Positions 22,051 through 30,922 of a stretch of DNA of 32,300 nt are shown here, piece after piece. The translations under genes and the position numbers were made by a program. This DNA comes from an uncultured Clostridia bacterium (GTDB lineage: Bacteria; Bacillota; Clostridia; Christensenellales; Borkfalkiaceae), in assembly GCA_947630035.1 (NCBI GenBank), contig CANRFW010000008.1, positions 1 to 32,300 of the forward strand. Direction: 5' to 3'. How positions within the stretch are numbered: the stretch's first letter is position 1; each line of letters starts with the position of its first letter. Under the pieces are notes generated by a model, which searched no databases, had not been told where the DNA came from, and saw only the letters and a program-made list of their open reading frames with translations.

Positions 22051-23895
22051 GTGATAAAGTCGGTTCATGATTATCATGTTGATGATTTACTGAAAGCGGA
22101 TGCGAATTATTACTATAAAATACCAAAATATCAAAGAGCGTATACATGGAGTCTATATCATTGGAAGGCCCTGTATGACGATTTGATGGAAAATGGAAAA
22201 GAATATTTCATAGGTACAATTATTTGCATCAATACCGCGGACGATGCAATCGGTTGCCAGTGCTTGGAAGTGGTCGACGGCCAGCAAAGGCTGACCACTA
22301 TTACTCTTTTCATGGCCGCTATTTATAACAAACTAAAATCAAGAGAACATATCATTAAAGATGATGAGGATTCTTATGATGATTATAGGTCATTAAAGAA
22401 GTCTCTCATTTGTCGCGGATCAAAAGAAAACGGGCTGATTTTAGTCCCTCAATCGGAAGGTCATAATAATGTTGATTATGCCTTTATTATGTCGTCCTTG
22501 GGATTATCAAACGGAAGAAAGGAAAAGAACTTCGGGAATCGGAAAATTGCTAAATGCTACAAATATTTTGCCGACAGGTTAGAAACGGAGATCAACGGGC
22601 TTTCGGATATTGATGCCATTAAGAGAATTTGCGAAATCTATGCAATTATAAAGAAGGCCGTAGTTGTTAAAATCGAAGTTTCAAATAGCTCCGAGGCCTA
22701 TATGTTGTTTGAATCTTTGAATAACCGTGGTGCGACCCTTACCCCCATTGAACTGATGAAAAATACCATCTTGGCGCGTGCAGAACAAAACGGTTTGTCT
22801 CCCAGCGATTGCTATGATAAATGGCAAGAGCTGTTGGAAGACATCTCTGATGATTATGGGACGCAGGAAAGATTTTTCCGTCATCATTATAATGCATACA
22901 AAAACAAGATAAATATACCGTTCCGCAAAGAGGATGAAAAGAAGAAAGATGTGTTAGGAAATGTGGCCACTAAATCCAATCTGTTAAATATTTATGAAGC
23001 ACTTATAAAGCGTGACTTGGCCGGTTTTCTTGACGATATTCTAAAAAGCGGAAAAACTTATTCCATGTTTCTTCTTATTAACGAAGAGGATACAAGATTT
23101 AAGAAGGAATTGGCAAGCTTGTACCGCGTTCAAGGAACGCCGTCTTATTTGTTGCTGTTATATTTGGTGCGGGAACAGAGTAATTTGAATTTAACGAATG
23201 AGACAATAGCAAAAATAATCAATTTACTAACCACATTTTTTGTGCGAAGAAATTTGACCGATATACCCAATACCCAAGACGTAACACGGATTTTTATGAA
23301 TATTATCGGCGAGATTGAAGATAAAAATCTGAATGGTGACGAAATATATGGCCATATATATAGCGTTTTGGTTGCCAAATCGGCATCCGACGACCTCTTT
23401 AAGGAAAAACTTCAAGGGGATATCTATGAGGATAACGTTGGGATTACCAGATTTCTGCTTTGCGCGCTTGCAGAGTGCTACATGACAAAGGAAACTTATA
23501 AGGATTTGTGGGCGCAAACCGAGCAGGGTAGCAACGGCAAAAAAATCTACGAATGGACGATAGAACACATATTCCCGGAAGGGGAAAACATTCCGGCAGA
23601 TTGGGTAACAATGATCGCGGACGGAGATATGGTTCTTGCCCAAAGCCGCCGCGAAGAATATGTCCATAAACTCGGGAATTTAACAATCACGGGATATAAT
23701 AGTAAATTGAGTAATATGTCTTTCATTCGGAAAAGAGACCGTAAGGATGAGAACGGAAATTTCATTGGTTATAAAAACGGCCTTGGCATCAATGCGGAAA
23801 TTGCACAGAAAGACAAATGGACTATAGCAGATATCGAAGTCAGGACGAGAGCTTTAACGGATAGGTTCCTTGAAATGTACAAATTATCCAATTAA
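22051..23895 (+). CDS. DUF262 and DUF1524 (HNH) domain protein, GmrSD-like defence protein
   Basis: The 614-residue protein has an N-terminal DUF262 domain (IPKYQRAYTW at 24-33, VVDGQQRLTTI at 75-84; ParB/Srx-like nucleotide-binding fold). A helical middle leads to a C-terminal DUF1524 HNH nuclease (IEHIFPE with His506, then HKLGNLTITGYN from His539). This is the arrangement of single-chain GmrSD type IV restriction enzymes and other antiphage DUF262 proteins, which use nucleotide hydrolysis and cut modified or foreign DNA. The start is a GTG at 22051 with AAGGGAG and AAGGGG upstream. The gene is clearly richer in AT than its neighbours, stands alone, and is bracketed by identical hairpins, which suggests horizontal gain. 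The target specificity is unknown. Confidence 0.88.
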   Translation: MIKSVHDYHVDDLLKADANYYYKIPKYQRAYTWSLYHWKALYDDLMENGKEYFIGTIICINTADDAIGCQCLEVVDGQQRLTTITLFMAAIYNKLKSREHIIKDDEDSYDDYRSLKKSLICRGSKENGLILVPQSEGHNNVDYAFIMSSLGLSNGRKEKNFGNRKIAKCYKYFADRLETEINGLSDIDAIKRICEIYAIIKKAVVVKIEVSNSSEAYMLFESLNNRGATLTPIELMKNTILARAEQNGLSPSDCYDKWQELLEDISDDYGTQERFFRHHYNAYKNKINIPFRKEDEKKKDVLGNVATKSNLLNIYEALIKRDLAGFLDDILKSGKTYSMFLLINEEDTRFKKELASLYRVQGTPSYLLLLYLVREQSNLNLTNETIAKIINLLTTFFVRRNLTDIPNTQDVTRIFMNIIGEIEDKNLNGDEIYGHIYSVLVAKSASDDLFKEKLQGDIYEDNVGITRFLLCALAECYMTKETYKDLWAQTEQGSNGKKIYEWTIEHIFPEGENIPADWVTMIADGDMVLAQSRREEYVHKLGNLTITGYNSKLSNMSFIRKRDRKDENGNFIGYKNGLGINAEIAQKDKWTIADIEVRTRALTDRFLEMYKLSN

Positions 23896-23932
23896 CATTC
23901 GATTTAGTGTCCAAGTTTTCCGTCAGACAAAC

Positions 23933-23971
23933 AGCGGCGGGGCGCCCGATGCGCCCCGCCGCTTCCTTTTT
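23933..23971 (+). terminator. Terminator of the DUF262 gene, identical hairpin to 21871
   Basis: The 29-nt hairpin is identical to that at 21871-21899, and here it is followed by TTCCTTTTTT. It lies 37 nt past the DUF262 stop and 26 nt before the end of the convergent lipoprotein gene. Confidence 0.88.
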
Positions 23972-23987
23972 TACAGAACCGCCGCTT

Positions 23988-25412
23988 TTACGAAACGGTC
24001 ACGTTCCCGAAGACATACCACTTGTCCGCCGTGCCGCCCTCGCTGCCGAGGAGGTAGGCGGGAAGTTCGTCGTCCAAACTCTCAAAAAGCCCCGCCGCGA
24101 TCCTGTATTCCCCCGCGGGCACGTCCTCTGCCGTGATCGTCACGTTCTCCTGCGAGGCCGTCCCGGGGAGCCATGCCTTGGGGTCGATATCGGTCGCATA
24201 CTTTTTCACCGCCCTGCCTTCGCCGTCGAGGAGGGCGAGGACCACGTAGCACGGCTCGTAGACGGGGGTGATGCCGTCGTTGCGGAACTCGAGGATGACC
24301 TCGGTCTCCCCCGCAAGCTCCTCTTTGTACCATGCCCTCTTGAGACGGAAGTAGTACCCCATGCGGTTGGCAAGCTCCTCGCAATACTCCTTGTTCGCCC
24401 TGTACCAATCGACGTCAAGCTCGATATAGGAGGGTTTCGCGATGGCGATCGCCTCCTCCAACTTCTGGTTGAAATACGCCCCGCCCCGCTCGGGATCCTC
24501 GGCGTAGTGATCGTACCCCCGCGCAAACTCAAAGGCGACGGGGAGTTTTCCGTACGCCTCGGCGAGCATGTCGAGGCCGTTCGTGTAGGAGATGATCCCG
24601 TTGCGGCGGACGGAGACCCTCTCCTCCATGAGTTCGCGGTAGACGCCGTTGAGGTCGTCGTACCCCCACGTGTTGTAGAGAAGGGTATCGGGGAACGCCT
24701 CGATATAGGGTTTTATGTACCTGTCCCTGAAAAACGCGGGGCTGACCTTTCCCTTTTCGCTGTAATTCTCGATGCCCGTTTCAAGCCCGAAGAGGTGCTG
24801 TTCCCCCCAATTCCCGTAAGTTAAGATATCGACGAAGGCAATGTCCTCCTGCCCGTTATACCGCCGCCCGAGTTCTGCGGCAAATTCCGCCGCCTCCTCG
24901 AGATAGACGTCGTCGTCCCACTTGGGGATATATTGGACCTTCTCCTCCCCGCCGTCGAGAAAGTGATGAAGGTCGTATTTCCCGCTCCTCTCGAAGACGA
25001 ACTGCGGGGTAATGTACTCCTCCGTGGAGGAGGTATTCACGCTCATCACGCCGAAGGCGAACTTCCTTCCCACCTTTTGGAAGTACCCGCGCCAGCTCTT
25101 TTCGAGCTTATCGAAGTTGTAGACGCCGTCCGCCGTCTCGAGGTCCGACCACGAGAAGCGGTGGTACCCCACGGCATAGAGATAGGAAAGCTCCTTGAGT
25201 TCCTCGTAGGCGCCGCCGTAGTAGACGAACCCCTTGCCGGGGTTGATGAGAACGTCGTCGGTGTCTGCGAGGACCGCAGCCGTCATCCCCTCTTCGGGGA
25301 GCGGGGGATCGGCGGGCGCAGGCTTCGGCGCGGGCGTCTTCCCTTTACAGCCGCAGACGGGCGAGACGGCAAGGAGCGCGGAGAGCGCAAACAGCCATGT
25401 TTTCCCTTTCAT
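23988..25412 (-). CDS. DUF4832-type secreted lipoprotein, glycosidase-like
   Basis: The 474-residue exported protein has a signal peptide (residues 1-21) and a lipobox ending at Cys22 (VCGC). A Pro-rich linker follows (24-40), then NPGKGFVYYGG (57-67), which is typical of proteins with DUF4874/DUF4832 domains. The centre reads as a TIM-barrel hydrolase-like region (YLYAVGYHRFSWSDLE; FVDILTYGNWGEQHL; SYIELDVDWYRANKEY). The last 110 residues resemble the DUF4832 beta-sandwich. The activity is unproven; action on an extracellular glycan is an inference. GGGAGGGGAA precedes the ATG. It lies 55 nt downstream of the HAD gene and probably shares its promoter. Confidence 0.75.
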   Translation of the reverse strand: MKGKTWLFALSALLAVSPVCGCKGKTPAPKPAPADPPLPEEGMTAAVLADTDDVLINPGKGFVYYGGAYEELKELSYLYAVGYHRFSWSDLETADGVYNFDKLEKSWRGYFQKVGRKFAFGVMSVNTSSTEEYITPQFVFERSGKYDLHHFLDGGEEKVQYIPKWDDDVYLEEAAEFAAELGRRYNGQEDIAFVDILTYGNWGEQHLFGLETGIENYSEKGKVSPAFFRDRYIKPYIEAFPDTLLYNTWGYDDLNGVYRELMEERVSVRRNGIISYTNGLDMLAEAYGKLPVAFEFARGYDHYAEDPERGGAYFNQKLEEAIAIAKPSYIELDVDWYRANKEYCEELANRMGYYFRLKRAWYKEELAGETEVILEFRNDGITPVYEPCYVVLALLDGEGRAVKKYATDIDPKAWLPGTASQENVTITAEDVPAGEYRIAAGLFESLDDELPAYLLGSEGGTADKWYVFGNVTVS

Positions 25413-25467
25413 TTACTTCCCCTCCCATGATTTTTACGAAGCATGCGGCGTTTTTCCTACCCCATTC

Positions 25468-26178
25468 CTACATTTTGAGTTCCGTGAGGTACTCGTTGAG
25501 TTCGCGGTAGCCGCCGTGCGGATAGCGGGAAATATCCCTGTTTTCGGTGTTGATGAGCCAATCGGTGAGGAGGAATACTCCCATCCCGATCTGCTCCGCC
25601 GCCGTGTCCTCGCGGGCGTCGTTGCCCACCATGAGGCACTCCGCGGGATCGAGCGAGAGCTTTTTGCAGATCTCCGCATAGTAGGCGGGATTGGGTTTGC
25701 AGTAGCGGGAATTCTCGTAGGAGGTGGCATAGGCAAAGTCCGAAGGGTCTGCCCCCGCCCAGCCCATCCTGCTCTCCTGCGCGATGCGGGGGAAGACGGG
25801 GTTGGAGGCGAGGACGAGCGTCCTTCCCGCCCCGCGTATGCGCCGCAGAACCTTCCCCGCTTCGGGGTTGAAGCCGCAGACCGAGCGCGCCTCGTTGAAC
25901 CGCGTGCGGTAAAACTCCTCGAAGGCGGGCATATCGCGATAGACCCTCTCCCCGAAGTCCTGTGCAAATCGTGCCCAAAAGGCCTCTTCATTGGTACGGG
26001 AACCGTCGTTTGCGACCATCGCCGCCGTCCCCGCCCACACGCCCGCGACGAGTGCGGACGGCTCGTAGCCCAAAGGGGCGACCGTCTCGGCGAGCCGCTT
26101 GAAGTACGCCTTGACGAACACGTCCTGATCCATCGGCAAAAGGGTGCCGTCCATATCGAAGAATACGGTTTTGATCAT
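25468..26178 (-). CDS. HAD superfamily hydrolase (phosphatase)
   Basis: The 236-residue HAD phosphatase has all four motifs: DMDGTL (Asp8, Asp10), Ser in LASNP, Lys in CKPNP and GNDAREDT. The cap is a helical insertion between motifs I and II (class C1). The substrate cannot be named; it is probably a small phosphorylated metabolite. The start is the ATG at 26178 with GGAGGG at 5 nt; the in-frame ATG 7 codons earlier lies across that ribosome binding site. A promoter lies just upstream, back to back with that of the DUF3737 gene. Confidence 0.9.
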   Translation of the reverse strand: MIKTVFFDMDGTLLPMDQDVFVKAYFKRLAETVAPLGYEPSALVAGVWAGTAAMVANDGSRTNEEAFWARFAQDFGERVYRDMPAFEEFYRTRFNEARSVCGFNPEAGKVLRRIRGAGRTLVLASNPVFPRIAQESRMGWAGADPSDFAYATSYENSRYCKPNPAYYAEICKKLSLDPAECLMVGNDAREDTAAEQIGMGVFLLTDWLINTENRDISRYPHGGYRELNEYLTELKM

Positions 26179-26214
26179 GTTATCCCTCCGTGCGGGCATC
26201 CGTTCCCATCGGAA

Positions 26215-26243
26215 AGTATAGCACGCGGCGGCGAAAAAGGCAA
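26215..26243 (-). promoter_or_regulatory. Promoter of the HAD-DUF4832 unit
   Basis: On the minus strand TTGCCT and TATACT (with TGC before the -10) are separated by 17 nt, about 37 nt before the HAD start codon. Confidence 0.8.
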
Positions 26244-26250
26244 GAAAATC

Positions 26251-26279
26251 TTGACAGCGCGGGAAAAATATGCTACTCT
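26251..26279 (+). promoter_or_regulatory. Promoter of the DUF3737-adh unit
   Basis: TTGACA and TACTCT (with TGC before the -10) are separated by 17 nt. The -35 is only 7 bp from the -35 of the divergent HAD promoter. The -10 ends 13 nt before the ATG. Confidence 0.8.
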
Positions 26280-26292
26280 TTTACGGTAAGCT

Positions 26293-27141
26293 ATGAGAGT
26301 GATCAAAGACAAACGCTTCGGGGAAGAGCGCGCGCTCTATCTCCTCCGCAATGCCGCCGTGGAGCATTGCCTCGTCGCGGGCGAGGAGGACGGCGAATCC
26401 TTCCTCAAAGAGTGTGCAAATGTGCATGTGAAGGACTGCCGCATGGACCTCCGCTACCCCATGTGGCATGCGGAAAACCTCACCGTAGAGGACTGCGAAC
26501 TGACGGAGAATTGCCGTGCCGCGCTTTGGTACGACGAGGATCTCCGCATAAAAAATACCCGCATGAACGGCATCAAGGCGGTGCGGGAATGCAAGAATAT
26601 CCTCCTCGAGGACTCGGCCGCCCGCTCCCCCGAGTTCGGCTGGAAGTGCCGCAATTTTACCGTTCTCCGCTCGGAGGTGGAGTCGGAATACGCCTTCCTC
26701 GAGTGCCGCGATCTCCGCTTCTCCGATTCAAAGCTGTGCGGAAAATACAGTTTTCAATACTGTGAGAACGTCTCCGCCGAGCGCTCCCGCTTCCTGACGA
26801 AGGACGCCTTCTGGCACGCGAAGAACGTGACCCTGCGGGACTGCACGGTAGACGGCGAATACCTCGGCTGGTACTCGGACGGGCTGACCCTCATCGGCTG
26901 CCATATCCGCGGGACGCAGCCCCTCTGCTACTGCAAGAACCTCCGCCTCGTCGACTGTACGACCGAAAATTGCGACCTTGCCTTCGAATACAGCGATGTG
27001 GACGCCTCGGTGCGCGGGGAGATCCTCTCCGTCAAAAATCCGAGGAGGGGCAGGATCGTTGCGGACGGCTACGGGGAGATCATCCGCGAGGGCGGAAAGT
27101 ACCCCGTGGAGGCAGAGATCATCGTAAGAAACAAAGAATAA
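26293..27141 (+). CDS. DUF3737 family protein (right-handed beta-helix)
   Basis: The 282-residue protein of the DUF3737 family is made of short repeats of about 20 residues with recurring Cys and aromatic positions (VKDCRMDLRYPMWHAENLTV; TVEDCELTENCRAALWY; LRDCTVDGEYLGWYSDGL). This is the pattern of a pectate-lyase-like beta-helix. The function is not known; the fold is used for sugar binding or lysis. No signal peptide is seen, so it is cytoplasmic. There is almost no room for a ribosome binding site between the predicted transcription start and the ATG. It is 10 nt upstream of the alcohol dehydrogenase gene and in the same transcript. Confidence 0.85.
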   Translation: MRVIKDKRFGEERALYLLRNAAVEHCLVAGEEDGESFLKECANVHVKDCRMDLRYPMWHAENLTVEDCELTENCRAALWYDEDLRIKNTRMNGIKAVRECKNILLEDSAARSPEFGWKCRNFTVLRSEVESEYAFLECRDLRFSDSKLCGKYSFQYCENVSAERSRFLTKDAFWHAKNVTLRDCTVDGEYLGWYSDGLTLIGCHIRGTQPLCYCKNLRLVDCTTENCDLAFEYSDVDASVRGEILSVKNPRRGRIVADGYGEIIREGGKYPVEAEIIVRNKE

Positions 27142-27151
27142 GGAGGAAGAT

Positions 27152-28315
27152 ATGAAGGGAAATTTCGTCTACCACAACCCCACCAAAGTGTACTTCGGCA
27201 AGGGCGCCCTGCAAAATCTCGGCGGGGAACTCGCAAAATACGGGAAGACCGTGCAGCTCATCTACGGCGGCGGCTCCGTGAAAAAGAACGGCATTTACGA
27301 CGCGGTCGTATCCGTTCTGAAGGCGTGCGGGAAGAGGATCGTCGAAGACGGCGGCGTGATGCCCAACCCCACAACCGAAAAGCTCAAAGAGGGGATAAAA
27401 ATCGCACGCGAGAACAAGGCCGATCTCCTCCTCGCCGTGGGCGGGGGTTCGGTGTGCGACTACGCAAAGGCGGTCTCCGTCTCCGTGCATTGCGAGGAGG
27501 ACCCGTGGGAGAAATACTATCTCCGCTTCGAGGAGCCGTCCTGCGAGATCGTGCCCGTCGGGTGCGTGCTTACGATGGTGGGCACGGGGAGCGAAATGAA
27601 TGCGGGCGCCGTCATCACCAACCGCGAACAAAAGCTCAAGATCGGGCATGTGTTCGGCAGTGAAGTGATGCCGAAGTTCACCGTCCTCGATCCCGAATTT
27701 ACCTATTCCGTCCCCCGCCGCCAGATGGTCGCGGGCATCTACGACGCCTTCAACCATGTCTGCGAACAATACTTCTCGGGCGATGACGACAACGTAAGCG
27801 ACCGCCTTGCGGAGGCCCTCATGAAGAGCATCGTCGCCTCCTCCCGCGTCGCCGTGAAGGACCCCGAAAATTACGAGGCCCGCTCCAATCTCATGTGGGC
27901 GGCGACTTGGGCGCTCAACACCCTCATCGCCATGGGCAAGGATACCGACTGGGAGGTACACATGCTCGGGCAGGCGGTGGGCGCCTATACCGATGCGACC
28001 CACGGCATGACCCTTTCCGCCGTCTCCCTCCCCTATTACCGCCACATTCTCCCCTACGGGGTGAAGAAATTCAGGCAGTTCGCGGTGGAAGTATGGGGGG
28101 TCGAAGAGAAGGGCACGGACGAGCAAATTGCATACATGGGGCTCGAAAAACTGCGGGAATGGATGACGGAACTCGGCGTTGCGCAGAACATTTCCGAACT
28201 CGGCGCGACGGAGGAAATGATCGAGGGGATCGCCGATGCGACCCTCGTGATGGACGGCGGCTACCGCGTTCTCACCCGCCCCGAGATCGTAAAGATCTTA
28301 AAAGAAAGCCTGTAA
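27152..28315 (+). CDS. Iron-containing alcohol dehydrogenase (butanol dehydrogenase/YqhD-like)
   Basis: The 387-residue group III alcohol dehydrogenase reduces aldehydes with NAD(P)H. It shows the nucleotide-binding GGGS twice (40-42 region and 97-100) and GTGSEMN (145-150). Four metal ligands are readable: Asp198, His202, His270 and His284 (motifs YDAFNHVCE and DATHGM). It looks like the butanol dehydrogenase type found in fermenting Clostridia. AGGAGG lies just before the ATG. A terminator follows the stop. It probably disposes of reductant or detoxifies aldehydes. Confidence 0.94.
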   Translation: MKGNFVYHNPTKVYFGKGALQNLGGELAKYGKTVQLIYGGGSVKKNGIYDAVVSVLKACGKRIVEDGGVMPNPTTEKLKEGIKIARENKADLLLAVGGGSVCDYAKAVSVSVHCEEDPWEKYYLRFEEPSCEIVPVGCVLTMVGTGSEMNAGAVITNREQKLKIGHVFGSEVMPKFTVLDPEFTYSVPRRQMVAGIYDAFNHVCEQYFSGDDDNVSDRLAEALMKSIVASSRVAVKDPENYEARSNLMWAATWALNTLIAMGKDTDWEVHMLGQAVGAYTDATHGMTLSAVSLPYYRHILPYGVKKFRQFAVEVWGVEEKGTDEQIAYMGLEKLREWMTELGVAQNISELGATEEMIEGIADATLVMDGGYRVLTRPEIVKILKESL

Positions 28316-28329
28316 AAAATCAAAGGGAA

Positions 28330-28362
28330 CCGCCCGTGCTGTTTTGCACGGGCGGCTTGTTT
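28330..28362 (+). terminator. Terminator after the alcohol dehydrogenase gene
   Basis: A 10-bp perfect stem (CCGCCCGTGC) with a 6-nt loop is followed by CTTGTTTAT. It may serve the convergent lemA gene as well. The stem sequence matches that of the terminator at 3583-3612. Confidence 0.8.
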
Positions 28363-28410
28363 ATCAGAAGAATGTGCCGCGTGCGGCCTCCTTCGTTTCG
28401 CTGTCGGCGA

Positions 28411-29019
28411 TTACGGGATGCGGGTGGTGTACCCCTCCTTTGCCGCCACGATCGTCTTGGTCGGCCAGGAGAAGATCTCCCTGTTCCACACGTTCACGGT
28501 GTCGTTGTAGACCTCGCGCGCCGCGGTGATCTCCTTTTGGAGGTAGGCGTTCTGCCTCATCGCCTCGGCGATCTCCTCGTGTGCGCGCAGTTCGGGGTAC
28601 CTCTCGACTGTAACGTTCACCGCACGGGAGGCCGCCTCCACTGCCCCCGCAAGGGCGCTGCGCTCCTCGTCGTTCCCGCTGCGGTACTTCGCGATCTCCT
28701 TGAAGGTCTCGCGGTCGAGCGCCTCGGCACGGTCGAGGAGACGGGCGCAGTTCTTGAGGACCTGTACCCGCTGTTCGAGGTAGTTATCGATCTGCGAGGC
28801 GTCGTGCTGGAGCTTCTGTTCGAGCTTCTTGAAATAGCTGCGCGCATGCGCCTTCAAAATCATCCACACCACCCCGCCGAGAACGGGGGGCAGGAACCAC
28901 CAAATCACGTCGTACACCTTGGAACCCGTCCCGACGGTGACGGGGAGTTTCTTTGCGATGACGCCGACTTCCCTCCCCTCTTCTTTGACGGGGCCTTCTT
29001 CATCGAGTGCGTTTGCCAT
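28411..29019 (-). CDS. lemA: LemA family membrane protein
   Basis: The 202-residue LemA-type protein has a hydrophilic N-terminal tail (1-30) and one membrane segment at about 36-55 (VIWWFLPPVLGGVVWMIL). The long helical LemA domain follows (YLEQRVQVLKNCARLLDRA; ITAAREVYNDTVNVWN; FSWPTKTIVAAKEGY). The cellular role of LemA is unclear. AGGAGG precedes the ATG, and the upstream gene stops only 5 nt before it, so the two are translationally linked. Confidence 0.93.
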   Translation of the reverse strand: MANALDEEGPVKEEGREVGVIAKKLPVTVGTGSKVYDVIWWFLPPVLGGVVWMILKAHARSYFKKLEQKLQHDASQIDNYLEQRVQVLKNCARLLDRAEALDRETFKEIAKYRSGNDEERSALAGAVEAASRAVNVTVERYPELRAHEEIAEAMRQNAYLQKEITAAREVYNDTVNVWNREIFSWPTKTIVAAKEGYTTRIP

Positions 29020-29024
29020 TTGAT

Positions 29025-30833
29025 TTACCTCCTGTTATCCATATATTCCGAAAAGGTGCGGTCGAACCGTTCGGGGTCTTCCGCGATACAGCAGAGGATC
29101 CCGTCGCCGTAGCACATGCGCTCTATCCCGAGCTTTCCGAACACTTCCCCGAGTCCCCCGCGCACCGTCTTCCCGAAATCGAGCAGGGAAAGCCCCAATT
29201 CGCGGAGGACGACCGTCGTCTCCCTCTCCACGGGGAAATACTCCGTCCACGGCACGTCGATGTCGTGCAGATACCCGTCGCCGCCATACTCCGTCACGGT
29301 CTCCACCCGCTCCTCCGTGCGGTACCCGTAGGCATGCACCCGCACGACGTCCGTCTTGCCGACCGTCCGGATTAGCTGCGTCTTGAAATAGCACTCCGTA
29401 TCCGCCTCTTCGGGACGGAGCGAAGCGCCCATGCGGTACGCCGCGCACTCCGCCTCTTCCTCGGAGACGGCACGCCTTGCGGGGGCGGGAGGGACCGAGG
29501 GCCTCGTCTGCCCGAAGAGCGGGATGGAGAGGATGGGCGCGAGGTCGAAATAGAGGTTGCGGAAATAGGCGAGGGTCTCCCCGAGAAAGTTCTCGCGGGC
29601 GAGCGCCACGCTGTAACCCGAAAGAGAGGCGAGAAATCTGCCGCAGTCGGGGTCCCACGCCGCGGAATGCTCGGAGACGACCGTCGTCTTCATCCCCTCC
29701 TTTTTCATCGTGAAGTCGTCGCCGAACCCCTCCGTCCCCCGCATGAGGGAGAGGAGATTTTTCTGCGCGAGGGGGGTGAAGAGGAGGCGGAACTGCACCT
29801 CATGGTTGCGGTCGAGAGCGCCGAACAGCACGTCGAATTCGGCGTTGCCGAGTTCGGTGAACCCCGGCGTACTCTCCTGTATGCGGCTTATTTTCTTGCT
29901 CCCCTTCCTCACTTTCCGCTCGATCTCCCCCTCGCTGAACCGCTCCGCGTGGGAGGGGGTGCGGGAGAACGTGAGATCGGGAGCGGCTTCGCTGTAAAAC
30001 TCGAGGGCGGTCTCCCCGTAAAAATAGGGGCAGGGCTTCGTTACATACCCCGTGAGGACCTCCGAATGATGCTCCGTCCGGGGGTGGCCCTCCGCGTCGA
30101 CCTCGGTGGTCTCCCAAGTTATGACGATGCTCTCCGAGTAGGTGCGTACCCCCATGCGGTGGCAGAGCTTGCGCCCCACGATAAAGGGGTTGCCGAGAAG
30201 TTCCCCCGAGAGGGTGCCGACGAACATCTTTTCCGGCTCGCAATAAGCTGCGCCGAAATGCTCGCGGATATACTGCGAACGGGCGGCACCGACCGAGGCC
30301 GAAAGCTCGATCTCGGGCACGGTCTTGCGGATGAGATCGGGGAGGAGGACGTCGTCGTACAGCGCCTCGAGGGGGGCGAGCTGGGCAAGGCACTCCCGCA
30401 TGCATTCCTCCGCGCGGGCGCCGTATTCCTCCGCCTTTCTTCCGCTCTCCTTTTTCCGCGGGGCGAGATACTTCGCCGCGAAGAGGCTTGCCCCCACGCA
30501 GAGGGCGGCCCCCGTGACGATGAAGGAGATCCACATGCCGAGGTCTGCTTGCAGGATACTTGCAAAGATGCAGGAGAGGATGGCGAACACGCCGCAGAAC
30601 GCCGCGATGCAGCCGCACAGCACGGTGAACGAGGAGAAGCGCCCGCTTGCGCTCTCCGCCTCCTTCCGCTTTGCTTCCTCCGCACGGTAGGCTGCGACCG
30701 TCTCGCGGTTTTTCCACACGTTCACCGAAGAGGCGCGGAGAAGCTCCTCGAATTTATCTGCGGCGTTTTGCCCGAACTCCCGCCCGTAACGATCCCTGTA
30801 CGCGACGAGCGGCTCGAGAAGACGGTCTTCCAT
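29025..30833 (-). CDS. Two-helix membrane protein, DUF3137-like partner of LemA
   Basis: The 602-residue protein has a helical cytoplasmic start (1-65) and two adjacent membrane helices at about 69-94 and 98-121. A large soluble part follows. The segment NAEFDVLFGALDRNHEVQ, then FRLLFTPLAQKNLLSLM, resembles the core of DUF3137 proteins, which are often encoded next to LemA; this is recognised by pattern only. The later part (from about 420) is unrecognised. I choose the ATG at 30833, with GGGGGC before it. An ATG at 30854 is possible, but it would lie only about 4 nt from the predicted transcription start. It forms an operon with lemA; a joint membrane complex is an inference. Confidence 0.7.
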   Translation of the reverse strand: MEDRLLEPLVAYRDRYGREFGQNAADKFEELLRASSVNVWKNRETVAAYRAEEAKRKEAESASGRFSSFTVLCGCIAAFCGVFAILSCIFASILQADLGMWISFIVTGAALCVGASLFAAKYLAPRKKESGRKAEEYGARAEECMRECLAQLAPLEALYDDVLLPDLIRKTVPEIELSASVGAARSQYIREHFGAAYCEPEKMFVGTLSGELLGNPFIVGRKLCHRMGVRTYSESIVITWETTEVDAEGHPRTEHHSEVLTGYVTKPCPYFYGETALEFYSEAAPDLTFSRTPSHAERFSEGEIERKVRKGSKKISRIQESTPGFTELGNAEFDVLFGALDRNHEVQFRLLFTPLAQKNLLSLMRGTEGFGDDFTMKKEGMKTTVVSEHSAAWDPDCGRFLASLSGYSVALARENFLGETLAYFRNLYFDLAPILSIPLFGQTRPSVPPAPARRAVSEEEAECAAYRMGASLRPEEADTECYFKTQLIRTVGKTDVVRVHAYGYRTEERVETVTEYGGDGYLHDIDVPWTEYFPVERETTVVLRELGLSLLDFGKTVRGGLGEVFGKLGIERMCYGDGILCCIAEDPERFDRTFSEYMDNRR

Positions 30834-30865
30834 GCTGCCCCCGTTGATCGACATTTTCCGACAAT

Positions 30866-30894
30866 ATTGTACCACGCGTGCGCGGCGTTGTCAA
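30866..30894 (-). promoter_or_regulatory. Promoter of the DUF3137-like/lemA operon
   Basis: On the minus strand TTGACA and TACAAT are separated by 17 nt. The -35 overlaps the first copy of a tandem 10-bp repeat. Confidence 0.85.
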
Positions 30895-30909
30895 GAAAAG
30901 TCAAGAAAA
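30890..30909. repeat. Tandem 10-bp repeat between divergent promoters
   Basis: GTCAAGAAAA occurs twice head to tail, overlapping the -35 of the lemA operon promoter. It could be an operator. Confidence 0.7.
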
Positions 30910-30922
30910 GTGCGGCGCGCAC

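Noticed and set aside
22051-23895. Part of a multi-gene defence island (BREX, Dnd/Ssp or similar)
   Set aside because: No partner genes lie beside it. Both neighbours are ordinary chromosomal genes, so it is best read as a single-gene system.
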